From Phocoenobacter atlanticus (GTDB taxonomy: Bacteria; Pseudomonadota; Gammaproteobacteria; Enterobacterales; Pasteurellaceae), in assembly GCF_030764225.1 (NCBI RefSeq), contig NZ_JASAXH010000016.1: a stretch of DNA of 56,848 bases. One strand, given 5' to 3'. The notes under the pieces are model-generated. The model did not search any database. It saw only the letters and a program-made list of their open reading frames with translations, and had not been told where the DNA came from. Below are positions 8,108 through 17,022 of the stretch, piece after piece. Position 1 is the stretch's first letter. Every line of letters begins with the position of its first letter. The translations under genes were made by a program, and so were the position numbers.

Positions 8108-10936
8108 TTACCCTTTCTCTAACACTGCTTTTAAAAAATGTGCAGTATAGGATTTTTTATCTTTAGCTACTTGTTCAGGTGTTCCTTGTACGATAATTTC
8201 GCCACCACCACTACCGCCTTCTGGACCTAAATCGATAATCCAGTCAGCAGTTTTGATGACATCTAAATTATGCTCAATCACTACAATGGTATTACCGTGA
8301 TCACGTAATTTGTGTAACACAGTTAATAACTGTTTGATATCTGCAAAATGTAAGCCTGTGGTTGGTTCATCAAGGATATAAAGGGTTTTTCCTGTATCTC
8401 GTTTTGATAATTCAGTTGCTAATTTAACACGTTGTGCTTCCCCACCAGAAAGCGTAGTTGAAGCTTGTCCTAAGCGAATATAAGAAAGTCCAACATCAAC
8501 TAGAGTTTGTAATTTACGTGCTAAAACGGGGATCGCATCAAAAAATTCTCGTGCTTCCTCCACTGTCATATTTAACACTTGATCAATGGTTTTCCCTTTA
8601 TAACGGATTTCTAAGGTTTCTCGATTGTAGCGTTTTCCTTTACAGTGGTCACAAGGCACATAAACATCTGGTAAAAAGTGCATTTCAACTTTGATTACGC
8701 CATCGCCCTGACAAGCTTCGCAGCGTCCACCTCGCACATTAAAACTAAAACGTCCCACGTTATAGCCTCTTGCTCGAGACTCTGGTACACCAGCAAAGAG
8801 TTCACGAATTGGGGTAAATACACCTGTATAAGTGGCAGGGTTGGAACGTGGTGTTCGCCCAATCGGACTTTGGTTTATATCAATCACCTTATCGAAGTGG
8901 GCTAAGCCTTCAATACTTTTATAAGGCGCAATATTGCGTTTATCGGCACGATTTAATTCATTTTGAGCCAGTGGGAATAAGGTATCATTAATTAAGGTTG
9001 ATTTACCTGAGCCAGAAACACCTGTTACGCAAGTAAATAGACCTGCAGGAATCTCTAAATTGACATTTTTAAGGTTATTTCCTGATGCACCTTTTAAACT
9101 GAGAATACGTTTAGGATCACGTTTTACTCGTTTAGTTGGAATGTCAATTTTTTCTTTACCAGAAAGGAATTTACCCGTTAAAGAGTGTTCATTTTGCATA
9201 ATCTCTTTTGCCGTTCCTTCTGCAATCACCTCACCACCGTGAACCCCTGCTCCGGGTCCAATATCAATAATATGATCCGCCATTAAAATGGCATCTTCAT
9301 CGTGTTCAACTACAATTACGGTATTACCTAAATCACGCAAATGCACCAATGTTTGAAGTAATCGTTCATTGTCTCGTTGATGTAAACCGATAGAAGGTTC
9401 ATCAAGCACATACATTACCCCCACTAAACCTGCCCCAATTTGACTGGCTAAACGGATACGCTGTGCCTCTCCTCCTGAAAGGGTTTCTGCACTACGAGAC
9501 AGGGATAAATAATTCAATCCAACATTGACTAAAAATTGTAAACGCTCACGAATTTCTTTTAAAATTTTCTCGGCAATTTTGGCTCTTTGACCTGAAAGTG
9601 TCAGATTTTCAAAAAATTCAGCCGCTTCACCAATGCTTTTTTCTGAAATCTCAGGTAAATTGGTTTTTTCAATAAACACATTACGGGCTTCTTTGCATAA
9701 ACGAGAACCATTGCAGGCTTTACAAGGACGGTTGTTAATATATTTTGCCAGTTCATCACGCACTGAATTAGATTCTGTTTGTTGATAACGGCGTGCCATA
9801 TTATTTAACACTCCCTCAAAGGTATGAGTACGAGTAACGGTATCACCTTTATCATTGATATAATTAAATTTAATCTCTTCTTCTGAACCATTTAAAATAA
9901 TATGTTGGATCTTTTTAGGTAGCTGATTAAATGGCTTTTCAATATCAAATTTGTAATGTGCAGCTAATGATTTCAATAGACTGAAATAATAGAAACTACG
10001 GCGATCCCAACCTCTAATTGCCCCATTAACTAATGAAATTTCAGCATTTTGAATTACCTTTGTTTCATCAAAATATTGCTGAATACCTAAACCATCACAG
10101 GTTGAACACGCCCCAGCTGGGTTATTAAATGAGAATAAACGAGGTTCCAATTCTGTTAAAGAATAACCACATTCTTTACAGGCAAAGCTAGAAGAAAACA
10201 CTAATTCTTCTGCGTTTGGATCGTCCATATCTGCCACAATCGCCGTTGAGCCTGAAAGATCTAATGCGGTTTCAAAGGATTCTGCTAAACGTGTTTTTAA
10301 ATCAGTACGTACTTTGAAACGATCCACGACCACTTCAATGGTATGTTTTTTCTGTAATTCTAAGGTTGGGGGATCCGATAAATCACAAATTTCGCCATCA
10401 ATTCTTGCTCGAATATAACCTTGAGCGGTCAGATTTTCTAATAATTTTATATGCTCACCTTTACGAGCTTTAACCACTGGAGCCAGTAACATTAAACGTT
10501 TACCTTCTGGCTCTTCCAAAACACGATCCACCATTTGAGAAATCGTTTGAGCTTGTAAAGTAGTATTATGCTCAGGACAACGAGGTTCACCCACACGAGC
10601 AAAAAGTAAACGTAAGTAATCGTGAATTTCTGTGATTGTTCCTACTGTTGAACGTGGGTTGTGTGACGTCGATTTTTGCTCAATAGAAATTGCTGGTGAA
10701 AGCCCTTCTATATGATCCACATCAGGCTTTTCCATTAACGATAAAAACTGTCTTGCATAAGGGGAAAGGGATTCTACGTAACGGCGTTGTCCTTCGGCAT
10801 AAAGGGTATCAAATGCCAAAGAAGATTTGCCAGAACCAGATAAACCTGTGACGACAATCAATTTATCACGAGGAATAATCACATTTATATTTTTTAAATT
10901 ATGGGTTCTTGCCCCACGTACATCAATGTTTTTCAT
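8108..10936 (-). CDS. uvrA: Excinuclease ABC subunit A
   Basis: UvrA is the damage-recognising ATPase of nucleotide excision repair; its dimer loads UvrB onto DNA lesions. The 942-residue protein has the usual two ABC ATPase halves. The first Walker A is GLSGSGKSSLAF near residue 30 and the second is GVSGSGKSTLIND past residue 640. There are two LSGGEAQR signatures and zinc modules with CxxC pairs (CKECG...CSTCDG and CEACQG...CDHCKG). It diverges from ssb with a LexA box between them, the arrangement known from E. coli, so both are expected to respond to DNA damage. Confidence 0.98.
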   Translation of the reverse strand: MKNIDVRGARTHNLKNINVIIPRDKLIVVTGLSGSGKSSLAFDTLYAEGQRRYVESLSPYARQFLSLMEKPDVDHIEGLSPAISIEQKSTSHNPRSTVGTITEIHDYLRLLFARVGEPRCPEHNTTLQAQTISQMVDRVLEEPEGKRLMLLAPVVKARKGEHIKLLENLTAQGYIRARIDGEICDLSDPPTLELQKKHTIEVVVDRFKVRTDLKTRLAESFETALDLSGSTAIVADMDDPNAEELVFSSSFACKECGYSLTELEPRLFSFNNPAGACSTCDGLGIQQYFDETKVIQNAEISLVNGAIRGWDRRSFYYFSLLKSLAAHYKFDIEKPFNQLPKKIQHIILNGSEEEIKFNYINDKGDTVTRTHTFEGVLNNMARRYQQTESNSVRDELAKYINNRPCKACNGSRLCKEARNVFIEKTNLPEISEKSIGEAAEFFENLTLSGQRAKIAEKILKEIRERLQFLVNVGLNYLSLSRSAETLSGGEAQRIRLASQIGAGLVGVMYVLDEPSIGLHQRDNERLLQTLVHLRDLGNTVIVVEHDEDAILMADHIIDIGPGAGVHGGEVIAEGTAKEIMQNEHSLTGKFLSGKEKIDIPTKRVKRDPKRILSLKGASGNNLKNVNLEIPAGLFTCVTGVSGSGKSTLINDTLFPLAQNELNRADKRNIAPYKSIEGLAHFDKVIDINQSPIGRTPRSNPATYTGVFTPIRELFAGVPESRARGYNVGRFSFNVRGGRCEACQGDGVIKVEMHFLPDVYVPCDHCKGKRYNRETLEIRYKGKTIDQVLNMTVEEAREFFDAIPVLARKLQTLVDVGLSYIRLGQASTTLSGGEAQRVKLATELSKRDTGKTLYILDEPTTGLHFADIKQLLTVLHKLRDHGNTIVVIEHNLDVIKTADWIIDLGPEGGSGGGEIIVQGTPEQVAKDKKSYTAHFLKAVLEKG

Positions 10937-11004
10937 ATAAAAAGCTTAAAAAGTAAAAGGTTAAAAATCAATTATTCGATCATTATCGCATAATTTTAAA
11001 ATAA

Positions 11005-11020
11005 CTGTACAAAAAATCAG
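11005..11020. promoter_or_regulatory. LexA (SOS) box between uvrA and ssb
   Basis: CTGTACAAAAAATCAG matches the CTG-N10-CAG gammaproteobacterial SOS box with an AT-rich core. It lies 69 bases before the uvrA start and 82 bases before the ssb start, so LexA bound here could control both. Confidence 0.8.
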
Positions 11021-11101
11021 TTTTACTAGTGATTTTCTTTTTAATTTCAGGCAAAATACACAGAATTGTAAATAACCAATAAATTAAGAAGAGGAATTTT
11101 T

Positions 11102-11602
11102 ATGGCAGGTGTAAATAAAGTAATTATTGTTGGCAATCTAGGAAATGATCCAGATATGAGAACAATGCCAAATGGTGAAGCGGTAGCAAATTTAAGTGTT
11201 GCAACGTCAGAAAGTTGGACAGATCGTAACACAGGTGAACGCCGTGAAGTAACAGAATGGCATAGAATAGTATTCTTCCGTCGTCAAGCAGAAGTAGCGG
11301 GTGAATATTTACGTAAAGGTTCAAAAGTTTATGTCGAAGGAAAATTAAAAACCCGTAAATGGCAGGATCAAGCAGGGCAAGATCGCTATACAACTGAAAT
11401 TGTAGGTGATGTATTGCAAATGCTAGATAGCCGTAATGGTCAAGCAGGAGGCTTTGCTCCTCAAACACAACAAGGTGGTTACTCCGCACCACAGCAACAA
11501 AATAGTTTTAGTTCTGCTCCAAAATCATCTACTCCATCTCAGTCAGCACCGCAACAATCTGCACCTCCGATGGATAATTTTGATGATGATATTCCATTTT
11601 AA
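11102..11602 (+). CDS. ssb: Single-stranded DNA-binding protein
   Basis: SSB coats single-stranded DNA in replication, recombination and repair. The 166-residue protein has an N-terminal OB fold (about 5-110, beginning NKVIIVGNLGNDP). A Gln/Ser/Pro-rich linker follows, and then the acidic tip MDNFDDDIPF that docks partner proteins. AGAGGA precedes the ATG. It diverges from uvrA across a LexA box. The IS30 remnant downstream separates it from pheA. Confidence 0.97.
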   Translation: MAGVNKVIIVGNLGNDPDMRTMPNGEAVANLSVATSESWTDRNTGERREVTEWHRIVFFRRQAEVAGEYLRKGSKVYVEGKLKTRKWQDQAGQDRYTTEIVGDVLQMLDSRNGQAGGFAPQTQQGGYSAPQQQNSFSSAPKSSTPSQSAPQQSAPPMDNFDDDIPF

Positions 11603-11639
11603 CGTATATCGTATCTATTAGTTGTAATTTAAATTGGTA

Positions 11640-11741
11640 AATTCAAGCTTGAGGTACCATTCATCTAAATTTTGAATTTACCTCAAGTGATGTTTGGTAG
11701 CCTAATATTTTTCTTGGTCTATTATTTAAATTGAGCCAAAA
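11640..11741 (-). pseudogene. IS30-family transposase 3' remnant
   Basis: On the minus strand the frame LNLNNRPRKILGYQ (about 11694-11735), followed by about ten more codons to a stop at 11661, matches the highly conserved C-terminal end of IS30-family transposases (LNNRPRKxLGYxTP). Upstream the frame is lost, so only the last ~30 codons remain. Near the end, TTGAGGTA and its inverse TTACCTCAA (11651-11687) flank an AT-rich core. They may include what is left of the terminal repeat. The sequence fills most of the ssb-pheA gap. Confidence 0.7.
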
Positions 11742-11776
11742 AAATCATTATAAATAATACTATTGGGAAGAACGCA

Positions 11777-12937
11777 ATGCCGTTAGATTTATCAGAAATT
11801 CGTCAGCAAATTACTCAAATAGATCGTAATTTGTTAAAATTATTATCAGAACGTCATCAGCTAGCTTATGACGTCGTTCGAAGTAAAGAATTAACGCAAA
11901 CACCATTAAGAGATCTTGAACGAGAAAGAGAAGTTTTAAAAGAATTAATTCTTTTTGCAGAAAATGAAAATTATGCTTTAGATCCTTTGTATATTACACA
12001 AATATTTCAAAAAATAATGGAAGATTCTGTGTTAACACAACAAAATTATTTACAAAGTAAAATTAATAAAACAAAACAGAGCACAATAACCGTTGCTTTT
12101 TTAGGAATGCGTGGTTCGTACTCACATTTAGCAACGAGACAATTTGCTAAACAACATAAAGAAACCTTGATTGAGCTTAGTTGTAATTCTTTTAACGATG
12201 TCTTAGAGCGAGTAAAATCTGGAGAAGCCGATTATGGTATTCTTCCGTTAGAAAACACAACTTCAGGCTCTATTAATGATGTGTATGATTTATTGCAGCA
12301 TACGGATTTATCTTTAGTCGGAGAGTTAGTTTACACTATTAACCACTGTATTTTAGGTATAACACCCGTTGATTTAGATAAAATTGAAACCTTATATAGT
12401 CATCCACAAGTTATTCAACAATGTAGTCAGTTTATCCAACGTTTGAATAAAGTCCATATTAAATATTGTGAAAGCAGTTCCCACGCAATGAAACTTGTAG
12501 CGAGTTTAAATAATCCTAATATCGTTGCACTAGGTAATCAAGAAGGGGGGCGTATTTATGGATTAGAAGTATTAAAACAAGATATTGCCAATCAGAAAAA
12601 TAATATCACTCGCTTTGTTGTTTTTGCTAAAGAACCGATTGAAGTGTCTCCCCAAATTGAAACTAAAACGTTATTATTAATGAACACCACTCAGCAAGCG
12701 GGGGCGTTAGTTGATGCGTTAATGGTATTTAAAAAACATAATATCGTGATGACAAAATTAGAGTCTCGCCCCATTTATGGCAAACCTTGGGAAGAAATGT
12801 TCTATATTGAATTAAGAGCAAATATTCACAATAAAGCAACTCAAGATGCGTTAGCAGAACTGAAAAAATTTACTCGTTATATCAATATTTTGGGTTGTTA
12901 TCCTAGTGAAATTATTGAACCCACGAAAGTTGAGTAA
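11777..12937 (+). CDS. pheA: Bifunctional chorismate mutase/prephenate dehydratase
   Basis: PheA makes phenylpyruvate from chorismate in phenylalanine synthesis. The 386 residues equal the E. coli length. An AroQ-type chorismate mutase (about 1-90, LSEIRQQITQIDRNLLKLLSER) comes first, then prephenate dehydratase (about 105-285, with FLGMRGSYSHLA, ENTTSGSINDVYDLL and NITRFVVFA). A C-terminal ACT domain has ESRPIYGKPWE, the phenylalanine-binding ESRP motif that mediates feedback inhibition. GGAAG lies before the ATG. No phe leader peptide is seen; the upstream gap holds an IS30 remnant instead. Confidence 0.96.
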   Translation: MPLDLSEIRQQITQIDRNLLKLLSERHQLAYDVVRSKELTQTPLRDLEREREVLKELILFAENENYALDPLYITQIFQKIMEDSVLTQQNYLQSKINKTKQSTITVAFLGMRGSYSHLATRQFAKQHKETLIELSCNSFNDVLERVKSGEADYGILPLENTTSGSINDVYDLLQHTDLSLVGELVYTINHCILGITPVDLDKIETLYSHPQVIQQCSQFIQRLNKVHIKYCESSSHAMKLVASLNNPNIVALGNQEGGRIYGLEVLKQDIANQKNNITRFVVFAKEPIEVSPQIETKTLLLMNTTQQAGALVDALMVFKKHNIVMTKLESRPIYGKPWEEMFYIELRANIHNKATQDALAELKKFTRYINILGCYPSEIIEPTKVE

Positions 12938-12999
12938 TTAATAAAAAGTCATTACATACTGAAATAAAAAGAAATTTTATAAAAAAAGACGACTTTTTT

Positions 13000-13027
13000 C
13001 TTGAAAGCAACAAAATAATCCCCATAT
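13000..13027 (+). promoter_or_regulatory. Sigma-32 heat-shock promoter of groESL
   Basis: CTTGAAA (13000-13006) and CCCCATAT (13020-13027), 13 bases apart, match the sigma-32 consensus. They lie about 57 bases before the groES ATG. Confidence 0.88.
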
Positions 13028-13083
13028 ATCCAGAGCTACACAATAGGTGTAGATTTTAATTTTCTTTTTTAGGAGTAAAATCA

Positions 13084-13374
13084 ATGAATATTCGTCCATT
13101 ACACGATAAAGTAATTTTAAAGCGTGAAGAAGTTGAAACAAAATCAGCAGGTGGAATTGTTTTAACAGGTAGTGCGGCAGAAAAATCAACACGTGGTAAA
13201 GTGATTTCGGTTGGAACAGGTCGTATTTTAGAAAATGGTTCAGTACTTCCTATGCAAGTAAAAGTAGGGGATACTGTTATTTTTAATGATGGTTATAACC
13301 TAAAATCAGAAAAAATTGATGGTGAAGAAGTATTAATTTTATCTGAAGATGATATTTTGGCAATTGTAGAATAA
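13084..13374 (+). CDS. groES: Co-chaperonin GroES
   Basis: GroES is the heptameric lid of the GroEL folding chamber in the cytosol. The 96-residue protein is typical, with NIRPLHDKVILKR at the N terminus, the flexible mobile loop around ETKSAGGIVLTGSAAEKS, and GKVISVGTGRILENG. AGGAG precedes the ATG by eight bases. It is the first gene of the groES-groEL operon behind a sigma-32 promoter. Confidence 0.98.
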   Translation: MNIRPLHDKVILKREEVETKSAGGIVLTGSAAEKSTRGKVISVGTGRILENGSVLPMQVKVGDTVIFNDGYNLKSEKIDGEEVLILSEDDILAIVE

Positions 13375-13423
13375 TTGGTATATAAAAATAGAATAAAATC
13401 AAACAAAATATAAGGAATAAACA

Positions 13424-15070
13424 ATGGCAGCAAAAGATGTAAAATTTGGAAATGATGCACGTATCAAAATGCTTAAAGGTGTAAATGTTTTAGCTGATGC
13501 AGTAAAAGTAACCTTAGGTCCTAAAGGGCGTAATGTTGTGTTAGATAAATCATTTGGATCACCTGCAATCACAAAAGATGGGGTATCTGTAGCACGCGAA
13601 ATTGAATTAGAAGATAGATTTGAAAATATGGGTGCTCAAATGGTGAAAGAGGTTGCCTCTAAGGCCAATGATGAAGCAGGGGACGGTACAACAACAGCAA
13701 CAGTTCTAGCACAATCAATTATCAGCGAAGGCTTAAAATCTGTGGCTGCGGGTATGAACCCAATGGATTTAAAACGTGGAATTGATAAAGCGGTAATTGC
13801 AGTTGTCGAAGAGTTAAAAAATCTCTCTAAACCTTGTGAAACATCAAAAGAAATTGAGCAAGTAGGAACAATTTCTGCAAACTCTGATTCAACAGTAGGG
13901 CAATTAATTGCACAAGCAATGGAAAAAGTGGGTAAAGAAGGCGTTATCACTGTTGAAGATGGTTCTGGCTTAGAAGATGAGCTAGCCGTAGTTGAAGGTA
14001 TGCAATTTGATCGTGGTTACTTATCGCCATATTTTATCAATAAACCAGATGCAGGTACGGTTGAGTTAGAAAATCCATTTATTCTTTTAGTCGATAAAAA
14101 AATTGCAAATATCCGTGAATTATTGCCAACATTAGAAGCGGTTGCGAAAGTAAACAAACCATTGTTAATTATTGCAGAAGATCTTGAAGGCGAAGCCTTA
14201 GCAACCTTAGTGGTGAATAATATGCGTGGTATTGTGAAAGTGGCAGCAGTGAAAGCACCGGGTTTTGGTGACCGTCGTAAAGCAATGTTACAAGATATCG
14301 CTATTCTAACTGCGGGTACTGTAATTTCAGAAGAAATCGGTATGGAGTTAGAAAAAGCAGGTCTTGAAGAATTAGGGCAAGCGAAACGAGTAGTGATCAA
14401 CAAAGATAACACCACTATTATTGATGGTATTGGTGATGAAGAGCAAATCAAAGGTCGAGTTGCTCAAATTCGTCAACAAATTGAAGAATCAACCTCTGAT
14501 TACGATAAAGAAAAACTTCAAGAGCGTATGGCTAAATTAGCGGGTGGTGTAGCTGTAATCAAAGTGGGTGCAGCGACAGAAGTGGAAATGAAAGAGAAAA
14601 AAGACCGTGTTGATGATGCGCTTCACGCAACCCGTGCTGCGGTTGAAGAAGGTATCGTTGCAGGTGGTGGTGTTGCGTTAGTGCGTGCAGCGTCAAAAGT
14701 CGCAGAAAGCTTAAAAGGTGACAATGAAGACCAAAATGTAGGAATTAAACTCGCATTACGAGCAATGGAATCACCACTTCGTCAAATCGTTGAAAATGCA
14801 GGCGAAGAAGCCTCTGTTGTTGCTCGTAATGTAAAAGACGGTTCAGGTAATTACGGTTACAATGCAAGTACAGAAACTTACGGTGATATGTTAGAAATGG
14901 GTATCTTAGATCCAACTAAAGTCACTCGTAGTGCATTACAATTTGCAGGTTCAATCGCAGGTTTAATGATTACCACAGAATGTATGGTTACCGATCTTCC
15001 AAAAGAAGATGCACCTGATTTAGGTGCTGCTGGAATGGGCGGTATGGGAGGAATGGGCGGAATGATGTAA
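13424..15070 (+). CDS. groEL: Chaperonin GroEL
   Basis: GroEL is the ATP-driven double-ring chaperonin. The 548 residues align with E. coli GroEL from AAKDVKFGNDARIKML to the GGM-repeat tail (GGMGGMGGMM). The nucleotide-site motifs GPKGRNVVLD and DGTTTATVLA are present. AAGGAA precedes the ATG, 49 bases after the groES stop. A strong terminator follows. A CnoX-like thioredoxin-fold gene is next, which is functionally meaningful because CnoX hands substrates to GroEL in E. coli. Confidence 0.98.
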   Translation: MAAKDVKFGNDARIKMLKGVNVLADAVKVTLGPKGRNVVLDKSFGSPAITKDGVSVAREIELEDRFENMGAQMVKEVASKANDEAGDGTTTATVLAQSIISEGLKSVAAGMNPMDLKRGIDKAVIAVVEELKNLSKPCETSKEIEQVGTISANSDSTVGQLIAQAMEKVGKEGVITVEDGSGLEDELAVVEGMQFDRGYLSPYFINKPDAGTVELENPFILLVDKKIANIRELLPTLEAVAKVNKPLLIIAEDLEGEALATLVVNNMRGIVKVAAVKAPGFGDRRKAMLQDIAILTAGTVISEEIGMELEKAGLEELGQAKRVVINKDNTTIIDGIGDEEQIKGRVAQIRQQIEESTSDYDKEKLQERMAKLAGGVAVIKVGAATEVEMKEKKDRVDDALHATRAAVEEGIVAGGGVALVRAASKVAESLKGDNEDQNVGIKLALRAMESPLRQIVENAGEEASVVARNVKDGSGNYGYNASTETYGDMLEMGILDPTKVTRSALQFAGSIAGLMITTECMVTDLPKEDAPDLGAAGMGGMGGMGGMM

Positions 15071-15100
15071 TCTTCCCCTATTAATTTTCTTAAAATCTTA

Positions 15101-15140
15101 AAAAGCCAGTTGTGTATTGCGATACAAAACTGGCTTTTGT
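15101..15140 (+). terminator. Terminator after groEL
   Basis: AAAAGCCAGTTGTGTAT (15101-15117) pairs with ATACAAAACTGGCTTTT (15122-15138) at 16 of 17 positions and ends in a T run. It is a clear intrinsic terminator for groESL. Confidence 0.9.
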
Positions 15141-15246
15141 TGTCTCTAATACTTTGAATAAATAATTATTTAAAATCGAACTACACATCATTTTTGATTT
15201 TCTGTTAGAATTTGCAAAATATATTATTTAACTAACCGCTTATATT

Positions 15247-16095
15247 ATGAATTATATTATCAATATCAATGAAAACAACTTAACAGAAGTATTACAAATG
15301 ACAGCAACAACTCCTGCTGTCTTTCACTTTACTTCCTCAAATGAACCCTATTCTATTGAGTTAGAAGGGACATTAAAAAGACTTTCAGAAGAGTATTCAG
15401 ATCAGTTTATACTTGCAATAATTAATTGTGATGAACAACCAATGGTTGCTGCTCAATTTCGTTTACAATCCATTCCAACCACTTATTTTTTCTATGAAGG
15501 GCAGCCTGTTGATGCTATCTTAGAACCTATTAGTGAACAAGATTTACGTATTCGTTTAGCCAATATCTTGCCGAAAGAAGAGGAATTAAAATTTAATGAA
15601 GCTTTAACCCTTTTACAAAATGAAGAGTTTGATAAGGCATTACCTCTATTGAAATCAGCGTGGGAACTTACAGATAAGAAAAACAGTGATTTTGGATTAC
15701 TGTATGCAGAAACTTATATTGCAATGAAAATAGTGGAAGCAGCAAAAGATATTTTAGCTCAAATTCCACTACAAGATCGAGATAGCCGCTGGCAAGGATT
15801 ACAAGATCAAATTTTATTATTAGAGCAAGCCGCAGACTCTCCAGAAATTCAGCAACTACAAAATGACTATAATAAAAAGAAAACCCCAGAAATAGCCATT
15901 AAATTAGCGATCCAATTACATCAAGTATCAAGAAATGAAGAGGCTTTGACCCTATTATTTGATTGGTTAAAACAAGATTTGACTATTTCAAATGGAGATG
16001 TACGTTCTCAATTTTTATCTATTCTATCCGCAATGGGGAATAATGATCCATTAGTGCCAAAATTTAGACGACAACTATATTCGCTGTTGTATTAA
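15247..16095 (+). CDS. cnoX: CnoX/YbbN-like thioredoxin-TPR protein
   Basis: This is a cytosolic thioredoxin-fold protein with a C-terminal tetratricopeptide-like region, the architecture of E. coli CnoX (YbbN), a holdase that cooperates with DnaK and GroEL. The thioredoxin domain covers about 1-110 (cis-Pro loop QSIPTTYFFYEGQ). The usual CxxC position reads SSNEP, so no redox-active pair is present. TPR-like helices follow (about 115-280). The length of 282 is right for the family. No Shine-Dalgarno is seen; an uptake-signal half (ACCGCTTA) lies immediately before the ATG. Its place directly after groEL fits a chaperone role. The gene symbol rests on architecture and context. Confidence 0.8.
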   Translation: MNYIININENNLTEVLQMTATTPAVFHFTSSNEPYSIELEGTLKRLSEEYSDQFILAIINCDEQPMVAAQFRLQSIPTTYFFYEGQPVDAILEPISEQDLRIRLANILPKEEELKFNEALTLLQNEEFDKALPLLKSAWELTDKKNSDFGLLYAETYIAMKIVEAAKDILAQIPLQDRDSRWQGLQDQILLLEQAADSPEIQQLQNDYNKKKTPEIAIKLAIQLHQVSRNEEALTLLFDWLKQDLTISNGDVRSQFLSILSAMGNNDPLVPKFRRQLYSLLY

Positions 16096-16130
16096 TCATT
16101 GTATTAATGGATAGTATTAGGGTAATAATA

Positions 16131-16163
16131 AATAGTGGTCAAAATTTTTTTGATCATTATTTT
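16131..16163 (+). terminator. Terminator after the cnoX-like gene
   Basis: AATAGTGGTCAAAA pairs with TTTTGATCATTATT with two G-U positions. A T-rich tract follows. It stands 35 bases past the stop. Confidence 0.6.
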
Positions 16164-16287
16164 TATCAGAAGCACAATAATATAGCGGGTACATTATATA
16201 AAAAATTTGCAAAAAATTGCTAATATCATACCGCTTGTAGCAGTAATAAAATATGAATTGAACAGGGCAGTGTTAATAATAAAGAAG

Positions 16288-16363
16288 TGGTGGGCGATAC
16301 CGGTCTCGAACCAGTGACCCCCTCCTTGTAAGGGAGGTGCTCTCCCAACTGAGCTAATCGCCC
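16288..16363 (-). tRNA. tRNA-Val(TAC), copy 1
   Basis: This is a 76-base cloverleaf read on the minus strand, beginning GGGCGATTAGCTCAGTTGG and ending in an encoded CCA. The anticodon TAC sits in the loop of CCTCCCTTACAAGGAGG. It appears identical to the other two copies and is the last of the array in transcription order. The upstream spacer offers TTGACA-N17-TTTAAG, a possible private promoter. Confidence 0.97.
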
Positions 16364-16775
16364 TTTTAATTCTTAAATTTTTTTGTTTCTACTTTGTCAA
16401 ATTTATTTGACATACTTATGTATGCCTGCATAAATTTTCCTAGTATAAACTTCAAAATTTAATTTCAAAGGTATTCTTTAAATTAGGTTATTTAAAGAAT
16501 TATTTAGAATAAAAAGGCACTTTAATGTTGGTAAAAAAAGTGGTGGGCGATACCGGTCTCGAACCAGTGACCCCCTCCTTGTAAGGGAGGTGCTCTCCCA
16601 ACTGAGCTAATCGCCCTTTTAATTCTAAATTTTCTTGTTTCTGCGTTGTCAAATTTATTTGACATACTTATGTATGCCTGCATAAATTTTCCTAGCATAA
16701 ACTTCAAAATTTAACCTTAAAAATATTCAAGATTAAAATTCTCAACAGTGGCACTTTAATGTTGGTTAAAAAAAG
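16364..16775 (-). repeat. Duplicated spacers of the tRNA-Val array
   Basis: The spacers 16364-16540 and 16617-16775 share almost the same ~110 bases next to each tRNA. Each contains two adjacent perfect palindromes, TGTCAAAT-TT-ATTTGACA (16395-16412 and 16647-16664) and CATAC-TTAT-GTATG (16411-16424 and 16663-16676). The array evidently arose by tandem duplication of a tRNA-plus-spacer unit. The first palindrome contains the TTGACA proposed as a -35 element. Confidence 0.75.
16541..16616 (-). tRNA. tRNA-Val(TAC), copy 2
   Basis: This is the middle copy of the tandem valine tRNA array, with the same 76-base sequence and encoded CCA. It starts 253 bases after copy 1 and is separated from copy 3 by a spacer nearly identical to the one before copy 1. 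TTGACA (reverse complement of 16647-16652) and TTTAGA, 17 bases apart, lie just upstream. Confidence 0.97.
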
Positions 16776-16851
16776 TGGTGGGCGATACCGGTCTCGAACC
16801 AGTGACCCCCTCCTTGTAAGGGAGGTGCTCTCCCAACTGAGCTAATCGCCC
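16776..16851 (-). tRNA. tRNA-Val(TAC), copy 3
   Basis: This is the first copy in transcription order, with the same 76-base tRNA-Val(TAC) and encoded CCA. It is preceded by the strongest promoter of the array (TTGACT-N16-TATAAT). Confidence 0.97.
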
Positions 16852-16867
16852 GCTGTTGTGGGGTTGA

Positions 16868-16895
16868 ATTATAGAGATCTAATCTTTTCAGTCAA
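16868..16895 (-). promoter_or_regulatory. Promoter of the tRNA-Val array
   Basis: On the minus strand TTGACT and TATAAT are separated by 16 bases and lie just upstream of the first tRNA. This is a near-consensus sigma-70 promoter, as expected for a stable RNA. Confidence 0.75.
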
Positions 16896-16950
16896 TCAAT
16901 TTTTGTAAAAAAAAGTTTGTTTGTTTTAAAAATCATCAAAAAAGTGAATT

Positions 16951-16991
16951 TTTTACTATTATTCGCCATTTTGCGTAGTAGAATAGTAAAA
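16951..16991. repeat. Inverted repeat upstream of gltX
   Basis: TTTTACTATT (16951-16960) and AATAGTAAAA (16982-16991) are exact inverted 10-bp arms around a loop with a further CGC/GCG pair. The repeat lies between the divergent tRNA-Val and gltX transcripts. It could be an operator or a bidirectional terminator-like structure; the function is unknown. Confidence 0.4.
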
Positions 16992-17022
16992 CATTTTATT
17001 TGAAACTAATAGGTTATTTATA

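Noticed and set aside
13636..14451. Long open frames antisense to groEL
   Set aside because: They are mirror frames of a highly conserved coding gene with biased codon use; no ribosome site or family pattern.
16522..16707. Open frame running through tRNA-Val copy 2
   Set aside because: It reads a tRNA gene and its spacer; no coding evidence.
16288..16851. Three regular repeats as a CRISPR-like array
   Set aside because: The repeated unit is a complete tRNA-Val gene with a duplicated spacer.
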